Shown in pieces: positions 29,501-35,912 of a DNA stretch of 40,696 nucleotides. The stretch is from an uncultured Lachnospiraceae bacterium (GTDB lineage: Bacteria > Bacillota > Clostridia > Lachnospirales > Lachnospiraceae), in assembly GCA_946405185.1 (NCBI GenBank), contig CAMJGH010000015.1, positions 1 to 40,696 on the forward strand. Reading direction: 5' to 3'. Positions within the stretch are counted from its first letter, which is position 1, and the number at the start of each line of letters is the position of its first letter. Under the pieces are notes generated by a model, which saw only the letters and a list, made by a program, of their open reading frames with translations, ran no database searches and had not been told where the DNA came from. The position numbers were made by a program, and so were the translations under genes.

Positions 29501-31717
29501 ACCTGGTCCGCGTTCCATTCGCTTCAAAACTACCTGCCGGTGGATCCGGACAAGCGGACGCCGGATAAGGAAAGCCGGTTCTTTGCGCTGGCCGACCAGT
29601 TGAGGAAGGACCTGACCGATCTGGTGCTGGATGTGGAACTGCGCCGCGGCGACACGCCGACCGTCTTTTCCGACGCCGTCAGCCGGATCCTGCGCGTGGA
29701 GGGCATCCCCCGGCTCATGGAGGTGCTGCGCGCGCTGGGCAAGGATACGCTGGACCGGAACACCTACTATTCCTACGGCGGCGGGACCAGCCGGAAAGAG
29801 TGCCTCTGCCACCTGCTGAAGGTCTGCTATCCGCTGCCCGGCGAGACGGCCGAAGACCTGAAGAAGGCCATCGCGGCAGGCGGCGTCACCGAAGACCGGA
29901 TGATCGAGGTGGCCATGTACGCGCCGCAGTGGCTGGAGCTGGCGGAGGAGGCGCTTGGCATCCCCGGGCTCACCAGCGGGTGTTACTATTTCATGGCGCA
30001 CATGAACGAGCGGTTCGACGACCGCAAAAAGGCCGTGATCGCCCGCTACACGCCGCTGACGCCGGAAGAACTCAACAATGGCTGTTTTGACACGAAGTGG
30101 TTTGCCGATGTCTACGCCAAACTGGGGGAAAAGACCTTCGCAAAGCTCTACAAGGCGGCCAAATACATTGCGGACGGCAGCAAGCACACCCGCGCGCGGT
30201 ACTACGCGGACGCGGCCACCGGAAAGGCGGACCGGGACGCCCTGGAAAAGACCATCCGGGACAAGCGCAGCAAGGATCTGCTGATGAGCTACGGCCTGAT
30301 CCCGTTAAAAGACAAGACAGACGCCCTGCACCGCTATGAGTTTATCGAACAGTTCCGCAAGGAGAGCCGGCAGTTCGGCGCACAGCGCCGGGCGAGCGAG
30401 ACGCTGGCGGCGGAATGCGCGCTCAAGAATATGGCCACCGCGGCCGGGTATGCAGACGAGCTGCGCCTGACCATGGCCATGGAGACGGAACTGGCGCTCT
30501 CCGGGCAGTCGTTCTTCCAGCCGGCTGAGGTTGCCGGTTACGAGGTGCGCGTGGCGGTGGATGCCTCTGGCGCGCCGTCCCTTGAGGTGAGCAAAGGCGG
30601 CAAGGCCTTAAAGAGCGTGCCGGCGCCGCTCAAAAAGGACGAGGCATTCCTCGAGAGAAAGGCCTTTGCCGACAGCCTGAAGAGCCAGTATTCCCGCTGC
30701 GCGGCCATGTTTGAGCGGGCGATGGAAGAAGAGGATATCTACCGCTTCGGCGAACTCAAGGACCTCTTCCGCAACCCCGTGACCGCCGGCATCCTGCGCC
30801 GGGTGGTCTTTGCGGAGGTCCGGGAGGACGGCTCCTACGGGAAACGGGTGGGAACGGCGGAAGAACTGGTCAATGTCCGCCCGGCCGTGCCGGAGGAGAC
30901 ACCGTTTGTGGCGGCGCATCCGCTCAAGCTGTACGCGCAGGGGACACTTTCCGCCTGGCAGCGGACGTTCTTTGAGCGCCAGCGGGATACCGGCGAGAAG
31001 CAGCCGTTCCGCCAGGTCTTCCGGGAGTTTTACCGCAAGCCCGAAGAGGAGCTGGCCTCGGCGGATTCGCGCCTGTTTGCCGGGTATCAGATCCAGCCGA
31101 AGAAGACGCTGGCCGTGCTGAAAGGCCGCCGCTGGGTGGCGGATTACGATGAAGGCCTGCAGAAGATCTTCTACAAGGCGGACATCGCGGTGACGCTTTG
31201 GGCGCTGGCGGACTGGTTCTCGCCGGCGGACGCCGAGGCGCCCACGCTGGAGTACGTCTCCTTCTGCGAGCGGCTGACCGGCCGTCCGAAGAAGCTCTCA
31301 GACGTTCCGGACGTGCTCTACTCCGAGGTGATGCGCGACGTGGATCTGGCCGTGAGCGTGGCCCACGTGGGCGGCGTGGATCCGGAGACCAGCCACTCGA
31401 CCATCGAGATGCGCCGCGTAGTCCTGGCGTTCAACAAAGAGCTCTTCGGCCTGGAGAACGTCTCCTTCGAGGGCACCCACGCGTTCATTCACGGAAGCCT
31501 CGGGGACTATACGGTGCAGCTCGGCAGCGGCGTCGTCCACAAGGAAGGCGCCGGCATGATCAATATCCTGCCGGTTCATTCGCAGCAGCGCGGGCGGATC
31601 TTTCTGCCGTTTGTCGACGAAGATCCGAAGACCGCGGAGATCCTCTCCAAGATCCTTTTGCTGGCGGAGGACGGAAAGATCAAAGATCCGTATATTCTGG
31701 AGCAGATCCGGCGGTAA
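26516..31717 (+). CDS. Giant DUF4132-type protein
   Basis: At 1733 residues this is the largest protein in the window. The body is mostly helical with HEAT/ARM-like repeats, for example the segments around residues 590-690 (EEETRRNVIDLLERQNKAGV). The C-terminal 170 or so residues resemble the conserved end of DUF4132/MolR-type proteins, with DVDLAVSVAHVGGVDPE, ahead of IEMRRVVLAFNKELFGLENV and a final HSQQRGRIFLPFVDEDPKTAEI. No membrane segment or signal peptide is seen, so it is cytoplasmic. The molecular function of the family is not established; members are often found beside VWA proteins and MoxR-type ATPases. Start: ATG at 26516 with a G-rich site upstream; a GTG at 26441 overlapping the previous gene is an alternative. 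Family assignment is from memory of motifs, so moderate. Confidence 0.8.
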   Translation: MAFDYNSRTKWEKEKWEAWQAAHQQAITALPEEQKPLYEEVLQFSKYPGCGFPVITKWAKDRFPEGKSLKEALYATCPELIRLMVPEAYREDFDGMLDQYAAFPYSRAVFRPTVRTAAPAAHAYDAFGLMQAYRVLDAYGVTPLEYLTGHPGGEADRDTTAFEEFRDFRDHDSFNRELHMVQFEDILAARIDKGDEAVIAAVKEAFLSDRNTVLVTVPLIRGVVRSRSGEMHSLLAAFLLAARLQEGVRQAVCENADAGRPEAFRTILETIADHDLLRFSSVKRAVGTWTGIFNADAADRVAGKVFAGIRAAIDDRETALAMTRTDDAVQIVTGLWAIGFYEAKAAVDRMTEIAETGTKPQRLAISYYNRYIQFSDQSSRAAQRILELYPGDQEMAAAFMPTYLEYVDTLVGSCILDAKDRPVYSIGVEDLHYKPVAVTELFESEEKAREHYGLLKTLADGMKKRTVTFSPAVFPWYGTELKKSGLVQRMVLIAYALQDQALIDEVCGRLSDITDSYYNTRKNYLRLLLHDPKTPVQRAALFAAVADKESLTRIAAWQIVKKLAAAAEKGKPAFSEEEVLTLEKHLRLKNEETRRNVIDLLERQNKAGVTASMRRLLASGQEMMRLAGLDMAKRRSDAGAEEKEAAAALVKEILPDAGALSEKEKVLWEQIAEEGGSADAASRPGYGLYDPAEEYTPALPGRDPALLKAYFSLTETELDGYFDRLRAFITEHGRMEYTLVNGEKQLLENGLFVIAYPGAGHPLEESYPFPELWREVYQTVIREPKVLFNLYMAILDGFDESDIVSPEPYRQADAGLFGPAGAAYHYTDPKYNGRRGHSIYQTILEICMSQQKVSLPAEVVTAVLRETLELPEEVRWLEEVPPRWQTLSEKKRRKCFLRSNEFRAVLSRAARFESDEEFAAFFPLLYAMDRLYDIPKNSGVANYSSSSGNLLTVYDYVKACELGIITRGFLCKTVFEREGLRFAMGNLSEFARPAFTWSAFHSLQNYLPVDPDKRTPDKESRFFALADQLRKDLTDLVLDVELRRGDTPTVFSDAVSRILRVEGIPRLMEVLRALGKDTLDRNTYYSYGGGTSRKECLCHLLKVCYPLPGETAEDLKKAIAAGGVTEDRMIEVAMYAPQWLELAEEALGIPGLTSGCYYFMAHMNERFDDRKKAVIARYTPLTPEELNNGCFDTKWFADVYAKLGEKTFAKLYKAAKYIADGSKHTRARYYADAATGKADRDALEKTIRDKRSKDLLMSYGLIPLKDKTDALHRYEFIEQFRKESRQFGAQRRASETLAAECALKNMATAAGYADELRLTMAMETELALSGQSFFQPAEVAGYEVRVAVDASGAPSLEVSKGGKALKSVPAPLKKDEAFLERKAFADSLKSQYSRCAAMFERAMEEEDIYRFGELKDLFRNPVTAGILRRVVFAEVREDGSYGKRVGTAEELVNVRPAVPEETPFVAAHPLKLYAQGTLSAWQRTFFERQRDTGEKQPFRQVFREFYRKPEEELASADSRLFAGYQIQPKKTLAVLKGRRWVADYDEGLQKIFYKADIAVTLWALADWFSPADAEAPTLEYVSFCERLTGRPKKLSDVPDVLYSEVMRDVDLAVSVAHVGGVDPETSHSTIEMRRVVLAFNKELFGLENVSFEGTHAFIHGSLGDYTVQLGSGVVHKEGAGMINILPVHSQQRGRIFLPFVDEDPKTAEILSKILLLAEDGKIKDPYILEQIRR

Positions 31718-31797
31718 TGTGGTATTCTTAAGATACCGGGGACAAAAGGCCGGAACGGGCATGCGAAGCATGCCGCAGCCGGAAGGGAGGCGCGTCC

Positions 31798-32670
31798 ATG
31801 ATCAGTTGGAAATGCAAAAACTGCGGCGGACAGATGGACTTTGGAGGCGCGGGCGGTTTTGTGTGCCCGTACTGCGGCTCGAAGGCGTTCTTTTCCGATG
31901 CGGATTTTAAGGGAAACGAAGTGTTCCGCCGGAAGCTGGCGGCCTACTATAAAGCCGAGGCGGAGAAAAAAGACTTTGACTACGGAAGCGACTTTCTCTG
32001 GACCTGCGAAGACACGGCAGACTTTTCCCTGCGTGACGGGGACTCCCTGCAGATCGATTATATGAAGCAATACGGCGGGGACGGGTATACGCTGTATCTG
32101 GCGAAGGAATCCGCCGTGTACGTCTTTTCGCGGGAGGCGGAGGCCGATGCCTTCCTTTCCGGCCTGCGCCGCATGGTCTTTCCGGAGGCGGATATGAAGC
32201 TGTCCCGGTGCTTCCCGGAGCTGAAGATGGAGCTGCCGTTAGCGGGAGGTTCCGCGGCGCTGGTCTTTGAAAGGCGCCCGAATGTTTATCCCGCGGAGAT
32301 GTTCGCACCGTACGCCTCCGGGCATCTGGCCTGGGTGATCTCCCGGATGGAGAACATCGCCTGCGCGCTGGCCTACGCCGGTCTGGAGCACGGGGATATC
32401 ACGGAAACGTCGGTCTGGGTCAACCCGCTGACGCATGAGGGGGCGCTTTTCGGGGACTGGCGGAAGGTGAAGACGCTGCACGGGAATGCCGATCTGCAGG
32501 CCCTGCGCAGGACCGCCATCGCGCTGGCGGAGAATACCCGGGAGCCGGCCGCGCTCTACCGGTTCCTCAACACCGCGCCCGCCGCGGACGCGTTCGCGGA
32601 TTTCGCCGCGTGGGATAAGGTGATCGAGACGGGCTTCGGCGGCCATAAGTTTGTTAAAATGACCGTGTGA
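31798..32670 (+). CDS. Zinc-ribbon protein with degenerate protein-kinase-like domain
   Basis: This 290-residue protein starts with a zinc ribbon (C6, C9, C23, C26; CKNCGG and CPYCGS). The rest shows a pattern consistent with a degraded protein kinase: an alpha-helical segment WVISRMENIACALAYAGLEH leads into H198-G199-D200-I201, resembling the HGD variant of the kinase catalytic loop. About 20 residues later comes G219-D220-W221-R222 in the position of DFG. No glycine-rich loop or clear VAIK lysine is visible, so it may be a pseudokinase. Zinc-ribbon kinases accompany VWA proteins in TerY-P systems, and the next gene here is a VWA protein, which supports the reading. The start has GGGAGG upstream. 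The kinase call is inference; the zinc ribbon is directly visible. Confidence 0.72.
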   Translation: MISWKCKNCGGQMDFGGAGGFVCPYCGSKAFFSDADFKGNEVFRRKLAAYYKAEAEKKDFDYGSDFLWTCEDTADFSLRDGDSLQIDYMKQYGGDGYTLYLAKESAVYVFSREAEADAFLSGLRRMVFPEADMKLSRCFPELKMELPLAGGSAALVFERRPNVYPAEMFAPYASGHLAWVISRMENIACALAYAGLEHGDITETSVWVNPLTHEGALFGDWRKVKTLHGNADLQALRRTAIALAENTREPAALYRFLNTAPAADAFADFAAWDKVIETGFGGHKFVKMTV

Positions 32671-32728
32671 GCGGGAGCATTCAGACCCGCACCAACGGAA
32701 ACCAAAACGGAAAAGAGGAGGCAGGACC

Positions 32729-33601
32729 ATGGGATTTGGCAGTTATTCGGCGGCAGACTGGGCCAAACTGAGATCCAGCCGGCAGCTTGACGCCCGGCAG
32801 AACGTGGAAGAGGTGTTTACCCGGACCAGCTGTGATCCGAAGTTTGACCCGCGTTACATCGGCACCCGCGAGTGCTTTGACTCGGAGGACCATCCGCATT
32901 CCACGCCCATCGTGGTGGGGCTGGACGTCACCGCGTCCATGGGGTATCTGGCCGTCAAGGTGGCCACCGAGGCCTTAAACGACCTGATCCTGAAGCTGTA
33001 CTCCACCGGCACGGTGGAGGATCCGGCGCTCATGTGCGCCGCCTACGGCGACTACGAAGACCGGTCGCCGCTGCAGGTCACGCAGTTCGAGTCCGACATC
33101 CGCATTGCGGAACAGCTCCTGGACCTCTGGTTTGAGGACCGCGGGACCGGGCAGGTGGTGCCGACGTGCCTGTGGGAGTTTCTGGCCCGCCACACCAACC
33201 TCGACGCGTACAATAAACGGCAGAAAAAAGGATTTGTCTTTACCATCGGCGACCATGCGAAGATCCGCAGCGACCATGTGGCGGAGACCGTGAAGCGCGT
33301 GGTCGGAGATGACATTCCCTTTGCCACCGTGAAAAAACTGCTGCGGGAGGTGGAGGAGAAGTTCCACGTCTTTCACATCATGATCGGCGGGAATGGCAAC
33401 GAGGACATCCTGCCCGGCCATAAGATCGTGATCAGCCGGAATGAGATCGATCTGCTCCCGGAGATCATCATCGGCACTATCCGCCTGCAGAACGGCGACA
33501 AGACGGCGGCCGTTCTGGCCGACTGCGACGAGATCCGCCGGCCGGCGCTCGCCAATGCCCTCGGGCAGCTGCGCCTGACGAGAGGACGTATCCATCTATG
33601 A
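32729..33601 (+). CDS. von Willebrand factor A-like (VWA) protein
   Basis: This 290-residue cytoplasmic protein has a Rossmann-like VWA core beginning STPIVVGLDVTASMGYLAVK. The MIDAS-type metal motif DxTxS (D66, T68, S70) is intact in this variant. A later strand with FVFTIGDHAKI and one with FHVFHIMIGG fit the remaining beta strands. VWA domains mediate metal-dependent protein interactions, often with AAA+ or kinase partners. The start has AGGAGG seven bases upstream. The stop overlaps the start of the PurA-like gene by ATGA, so the two are translationally coupled. It lacks a signal peptide. Its partners are likely the DUF4132 protein and the zinc-ribbon kinase-like protein encoded upstream. 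Confidence 0.83.
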   Translation: MGFGSYSAADWAKLRSSRQLDARQNVEEVFTRTSCDPKFDPRYIGTRECFDSEDHPHSTPIVVGLDVTASMGYLAVKVATEALNDLILKLYSTGTVEDPALMCAAYGDYEDRSPLQVTQFESDIRIAEQLLDLWFEDRGTGQVVPTCLWEFLARHTNLDAYNKRQKKGFVFTIGDHAKIRSDHVAETVKRVVGDDIPFATVKKLLREVEEKFHVFHIMIGGNGNEDILPGHKIVISRNEIDLLPEIIIGTIRLQNGDKTAAVLADCDEIRRPALANALGQLRLTRGRIHL

Positions 33602-34812
33602 AAACCGTGGCCGTGACCGGCAAAAATTTCGGCGACGAGGGGAAGGGGCTGGCCTGCCATTTCCTTTCCCGCGGCGCCGGGCGCGTGCTGGGCGTCCGGC
33701 ACAACGGCGGCTCCCAGTCCGGCCATACGGTGGAGAGAAAAGGACCCGGAGGAGGGCGCTTTGTGTTTCACGCGCTCTCCTCCGGGTCTTTTAACGGGGC
33801 GGACACGCTCTGGGCGCAGACCTTCACACCGGATCTGTACAAGATCGGCGAGGAGGTGCAGGCCTTCCGGGCCGCCGCAGGCTTCCTGCCGCGCATCTTC
33901 GCGGAGGAGATGACATGTGTCACGGCCCCGGATGACGTGCTCCTGAACATGGCGCTTGAAGCCTCGCGCGGGGCGGGGCGGCACGGCAGCTGCGGCATGG
34001 GCATCAACGAGTGCGATCTGCGCGGGCGCGCGGGGTTCGGGCTGCCGTTCGGGGAACTGGCCGGGCGGAGCTCCGGGGAGGTGTACCGCGCGCTGCGGCG
34101 CATCCGGGAAGAGTACGTTTCCGCCAGGGTATCGGAGATCACCCCGGAGCTGACAGCCGCGGCGGCTGCCTATACGGAGATGCTGACAGACGACACGGTG
34201 CTGCGCAATGCCGCGGAGACGATGGCCGAAAACCTGCGCTTCGTGACGGTCCTTTCGGAGGAAGAACTGCAGAAGGAACTGGCCCGGACGGACCTCCTGC
34301 TCTTTGAAGCCGGGCAGGGGCTGCTGCTGGACAAAGACAACCGGGAGTCTGCGCCGCACGTGACGGCATCCTCCACCGGTCTGGCCAACCCGCTGGCGTT
34401 TCTGCGAAAGCGCGGGCTGACGCTCCATGAAGCCGTGTACGTCTCCCGCACGTATCTCACCCGCCACGGTGCCGGCCCGCTTCCCGGCGAGTGCGCGCGG
34501 GAGGAGCTTGGCGCTCTGGCGACCGACCTCACCAACGCCCCGAATCCCTGGCAGGGTGCCATCCGCTATGCCGCCCACCCGGGCGCGGCGGGATTTGTCC
34601 GGGCTGTGCGGGAGGATGTGAAGAAAAACGGAGCGGAAAGCGTGCCGGCCTCCCTTTTTCTCACGCACCTGAACGAAACGGGAGGCTGCGTGATGACGGA
34701 AGACGGGCCTGTACCCGTGAAAGATTTTGTGCGGATACCGGTATTTTTGGAGATGTTTTCTGCGTTTTACCTGTCGGACACCCCGGATTTAGAGGGTGTC
34801 CGCAGAGTGTGA
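33598..34812 (+). CDS. Divergent adenylosuccinate synthetase (PurA) homologue
   Basis: This 404-residue protein is clearly of the PurA fold but is not a standard PurA. Conserved are the phosphate loop FGDEGKG with the catalytic aspartate D13, the catalytic histidine in GHT (H43), Gln in FEAGQGLLLD, the VTASSTG block and TRHGAGPLPGE. Changed are GGHNAGHT to GGSQSGHT, and TTGRGIGPAYE to an HGSCGMGINE-type loop. The aspartate-binding TGRRRRTGW loop is replaced by TNAPNPWQGAIRYA, and the guanine-recognition TKLD by THLN. It therefore probably uses a different nucleotide or acceptor from IMP/GTP/aspartate. It is coupled to the VWA gene, not to purine biosynthesis genes. Family knowledge suggests ATP- or GTP-dependent phosphorylation of a purine oxygen; the product is unknown. 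Confidence 0.87.
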   Translation: MKTVAVTGKNFGDEGKGLACHFLSRGAGRVLGVRHNGGSQSGHTVERKGPGGGRFVFHALSSGSFNGADTLWAQTFTPDLYKIGEEVQAFRAAAGFLPRIFAEEMTCVTAPDDVLLNMALEASRGAGRHGSCGMGINECDLRGRAGFGLPFGELAGRSSGEVYRALRRIREEYVSARVSEITPELTAAAAAYTEMLTDDTVLRNAAETMAENLRFVTVLSEEELQKELARTDLLLFEAGQGLLLDKDNRESAPHVTASSTGLANPLAFLRKRGLTLHEAVYVSRTYLTRHGAGPLPGECAREELGALATDLTNAPNPWQGAIRYAAHPGAAGFVRAVREDVKKNGAESVPASLFLTHLNETGGCVMTEDGPVPVKDFVRIPVFLEMFSAFYLSDTPDLEGVRRV

Positions 34813-34836
34813 ACGAAAAGGGCCTTTCCCTTGGAC

Positions 34837-35000
34837 AGGAGCCGGCGATGAGAAAGAACCTTTGACGGGCAAAGCAAGGGCTTCTGACCGGATTTCTGAA
34901 TATGACGCGTGTCTTTGAGCATATATTTCTTTGGTATAAGGAGCTTGAGATGAGAAGGAACCTTCTGCGGGCAAAGCAACGGCTTTTGTGTGGACTCCTG
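34837..35000 (+). repeat. Imperfect tandem duplication of a gene start (two 62-bp copies, 102 bp apart)
   Basis: The segment 34837-34898 aligns without gaps to 34939-35000, with about 48 of 62 bases identical. Both copies contain an AGGAGC ribosome binding site, an ATG five bases later, and the same first codons. The second copy is the start of the lipoprotein gene; the first is broken by a stop codon. Confidence 0.8.
34848..34898 (+). pseudogene. Decayed duplicate 5' end of the downstream lipoprotein gene
   Basis: From the ATG at 34848 the codons read MRKNL, stop, RAKQGLL, against MRRNLLRAKQRLL in the intact copy. The TGA in codon 6 and the loss of similarity after about 17 codons show a dead fragment, probably left by a local duplication or recombination. 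Confidence 0.65.
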
Positions 35001-35654
35001 TTCTGCCTGGTTTTCTGCTGTCAATGCGGACGGTCGTCCGACATTCCGGAGACGAAGGCAGGCCCCTCCACGCCGATCATCCTTGACGGAGCTTCCGTAT
35101 TGACGGTCGACGGAAAACCGTTTGAAGAGGAAGAAACGGAGCGGGAACTCATCCGGGAGATCTTTGATTCTTATCCGTTTCCGGAAGGAACCTTCGTGTC
35201 TTCCAGGGGATACGCAGAAGCGGATGTTGTGAAAAGCATCATATCTCCGGATGTGGTGCGTTATCCCATTGTCTGCGGGGGTAAGATGATCGGTACCATC
35301 CGGACGGCTTCGGGTACGGATGGAAAAAGGAGAGGAAGGCTGGACACCCGATTCGAACTGTTTCGGCAGGACGGAAACGGTGAATGGGAATGGATTGGCG
35401 ATGTGAGTTCCATGGAAGATCCGTTGGCAGGGCGATTGGAAAAAACGCCAGATGAAGAATATGCCGTAGTTGTTTTCAACGGATGCTTTTTCGCTGTCAG
35501 TCAGTTGAACAGCGTGATCTGGTTCGACGGGAGAGTGCCGGAAGTGAAGATTACGCTTAGGAACGATGACCGACTCTTCTCTGCCTATGTCACGGAATAT
35601 AACCGGGTAAACGCCCTGACATATGATCCGGGATCAGCTCTGTTTTTCCGGTAA
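34950..35654 (+). CDS. Putative lipoprotein or secreted protein of unknown function
   Basis: This 234-residue protein has a basic N-terminus (MRRNLLRAKQR), a hydrophobic core (LLCGLLFCLVFCC) and a cysteine cluster CCQCGRSSD, which looks like a non-canonical lipobox followed by a polar linker. The mature part has no motif that I recognise; it is rich in charged residues, with a beta-strand pattern near the end (NSVIWFDGRVPEVKITL). The start at 34950 has AAGGAG six bases upstream; a longer frame from 34902 begins with no ribosome binding site. GC content and codon use are clearly lower than in the flanking genes (AT-ending codons are common), suggesting separate origin. A duplicated remnant of its 5' end lies 102 bp upstream. 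No neighbour suggests a role. Confidence 0.7.
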   Translation: MRRNLLRAKQRLLCGLLFCLVFCCQCGRSSDIPETKAGPSTPIILDGASVLTVDGKPFEEEETERELIREIFDSYPFPEGTFVSSRGYAEADVVKSIISPDVVRYPIVCGGKMIGTIRTASGTDGKRRGRLDTRFELFRQDGNGEWEWIGDVSSMEDPLAGRLEKTPDEEYAVVVFNGCFFAVSQLNSVIWFDGRVPEVKITLRNDDRLFSAYVTEYNRVNALTYDPGSALFFR

Positions 35655-35734
35655 AAAACTGACTGACACCTGTGGGATCTTCAGCGCGGAAAAGTAATGG
35701 ACAGAAACACCGATATACAAAAGAAGGAATCATG

Positions 35735-35785
35735 AACAGTCGGCTTCGCGGAGAGTTCCGTGAGACCGGCTGTTTGTCTTGTTTG
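35735..35785 (+). terminator. Probable terminator after the lipoprotein gene
   Basis: AACAGTCGG (35735-35743) pairs with CCGGCTGTT (35766-35774) with one G-U pair, followed by the T-rich TGTCTTGTTTG. It lies in the 258-bp gap between the lipoprotein gene and the oxidoreductase operon, which otherwise holds only the promoter at 35820. Confidence 0.55.
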
Positions 35786-35819
35786 AGGCAATCGGTTAAA
35801 AAAGCATTTGTGAAAACGG

Positions 35820-35848
35820 ATGACAATTGACTTCAGAGATGGTAAAAT
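35820..35848 (+). promoter_or_regulatory. Promoter of the GlpA-like operon
   Basis: ATGACA (35820-35825) and TAAAAT (35843-35848) are separated by 17 bp, with TGG directly before the -10 giving an extended -10. An inverted pair TTGAC/GTCAA (35827-35831 and 35851-35855) brackets the -10 box and could bind a regulator. Confidence 0.6.
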
Positions 35849-35912
35849 GTTGTCAACCAGAGATTTGACGGAGCCGTGGCTATCCGTCATCACAAAAAGG
35901 GGGACTACACCT

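Noticed and set aside
34931-34943. TGGTATAAG as an extended -10 promoter before the lipoprotein gene
   Set aside because: It overlaps the AAGGAG ribosome binding site, so a transcript starting there would lack it.
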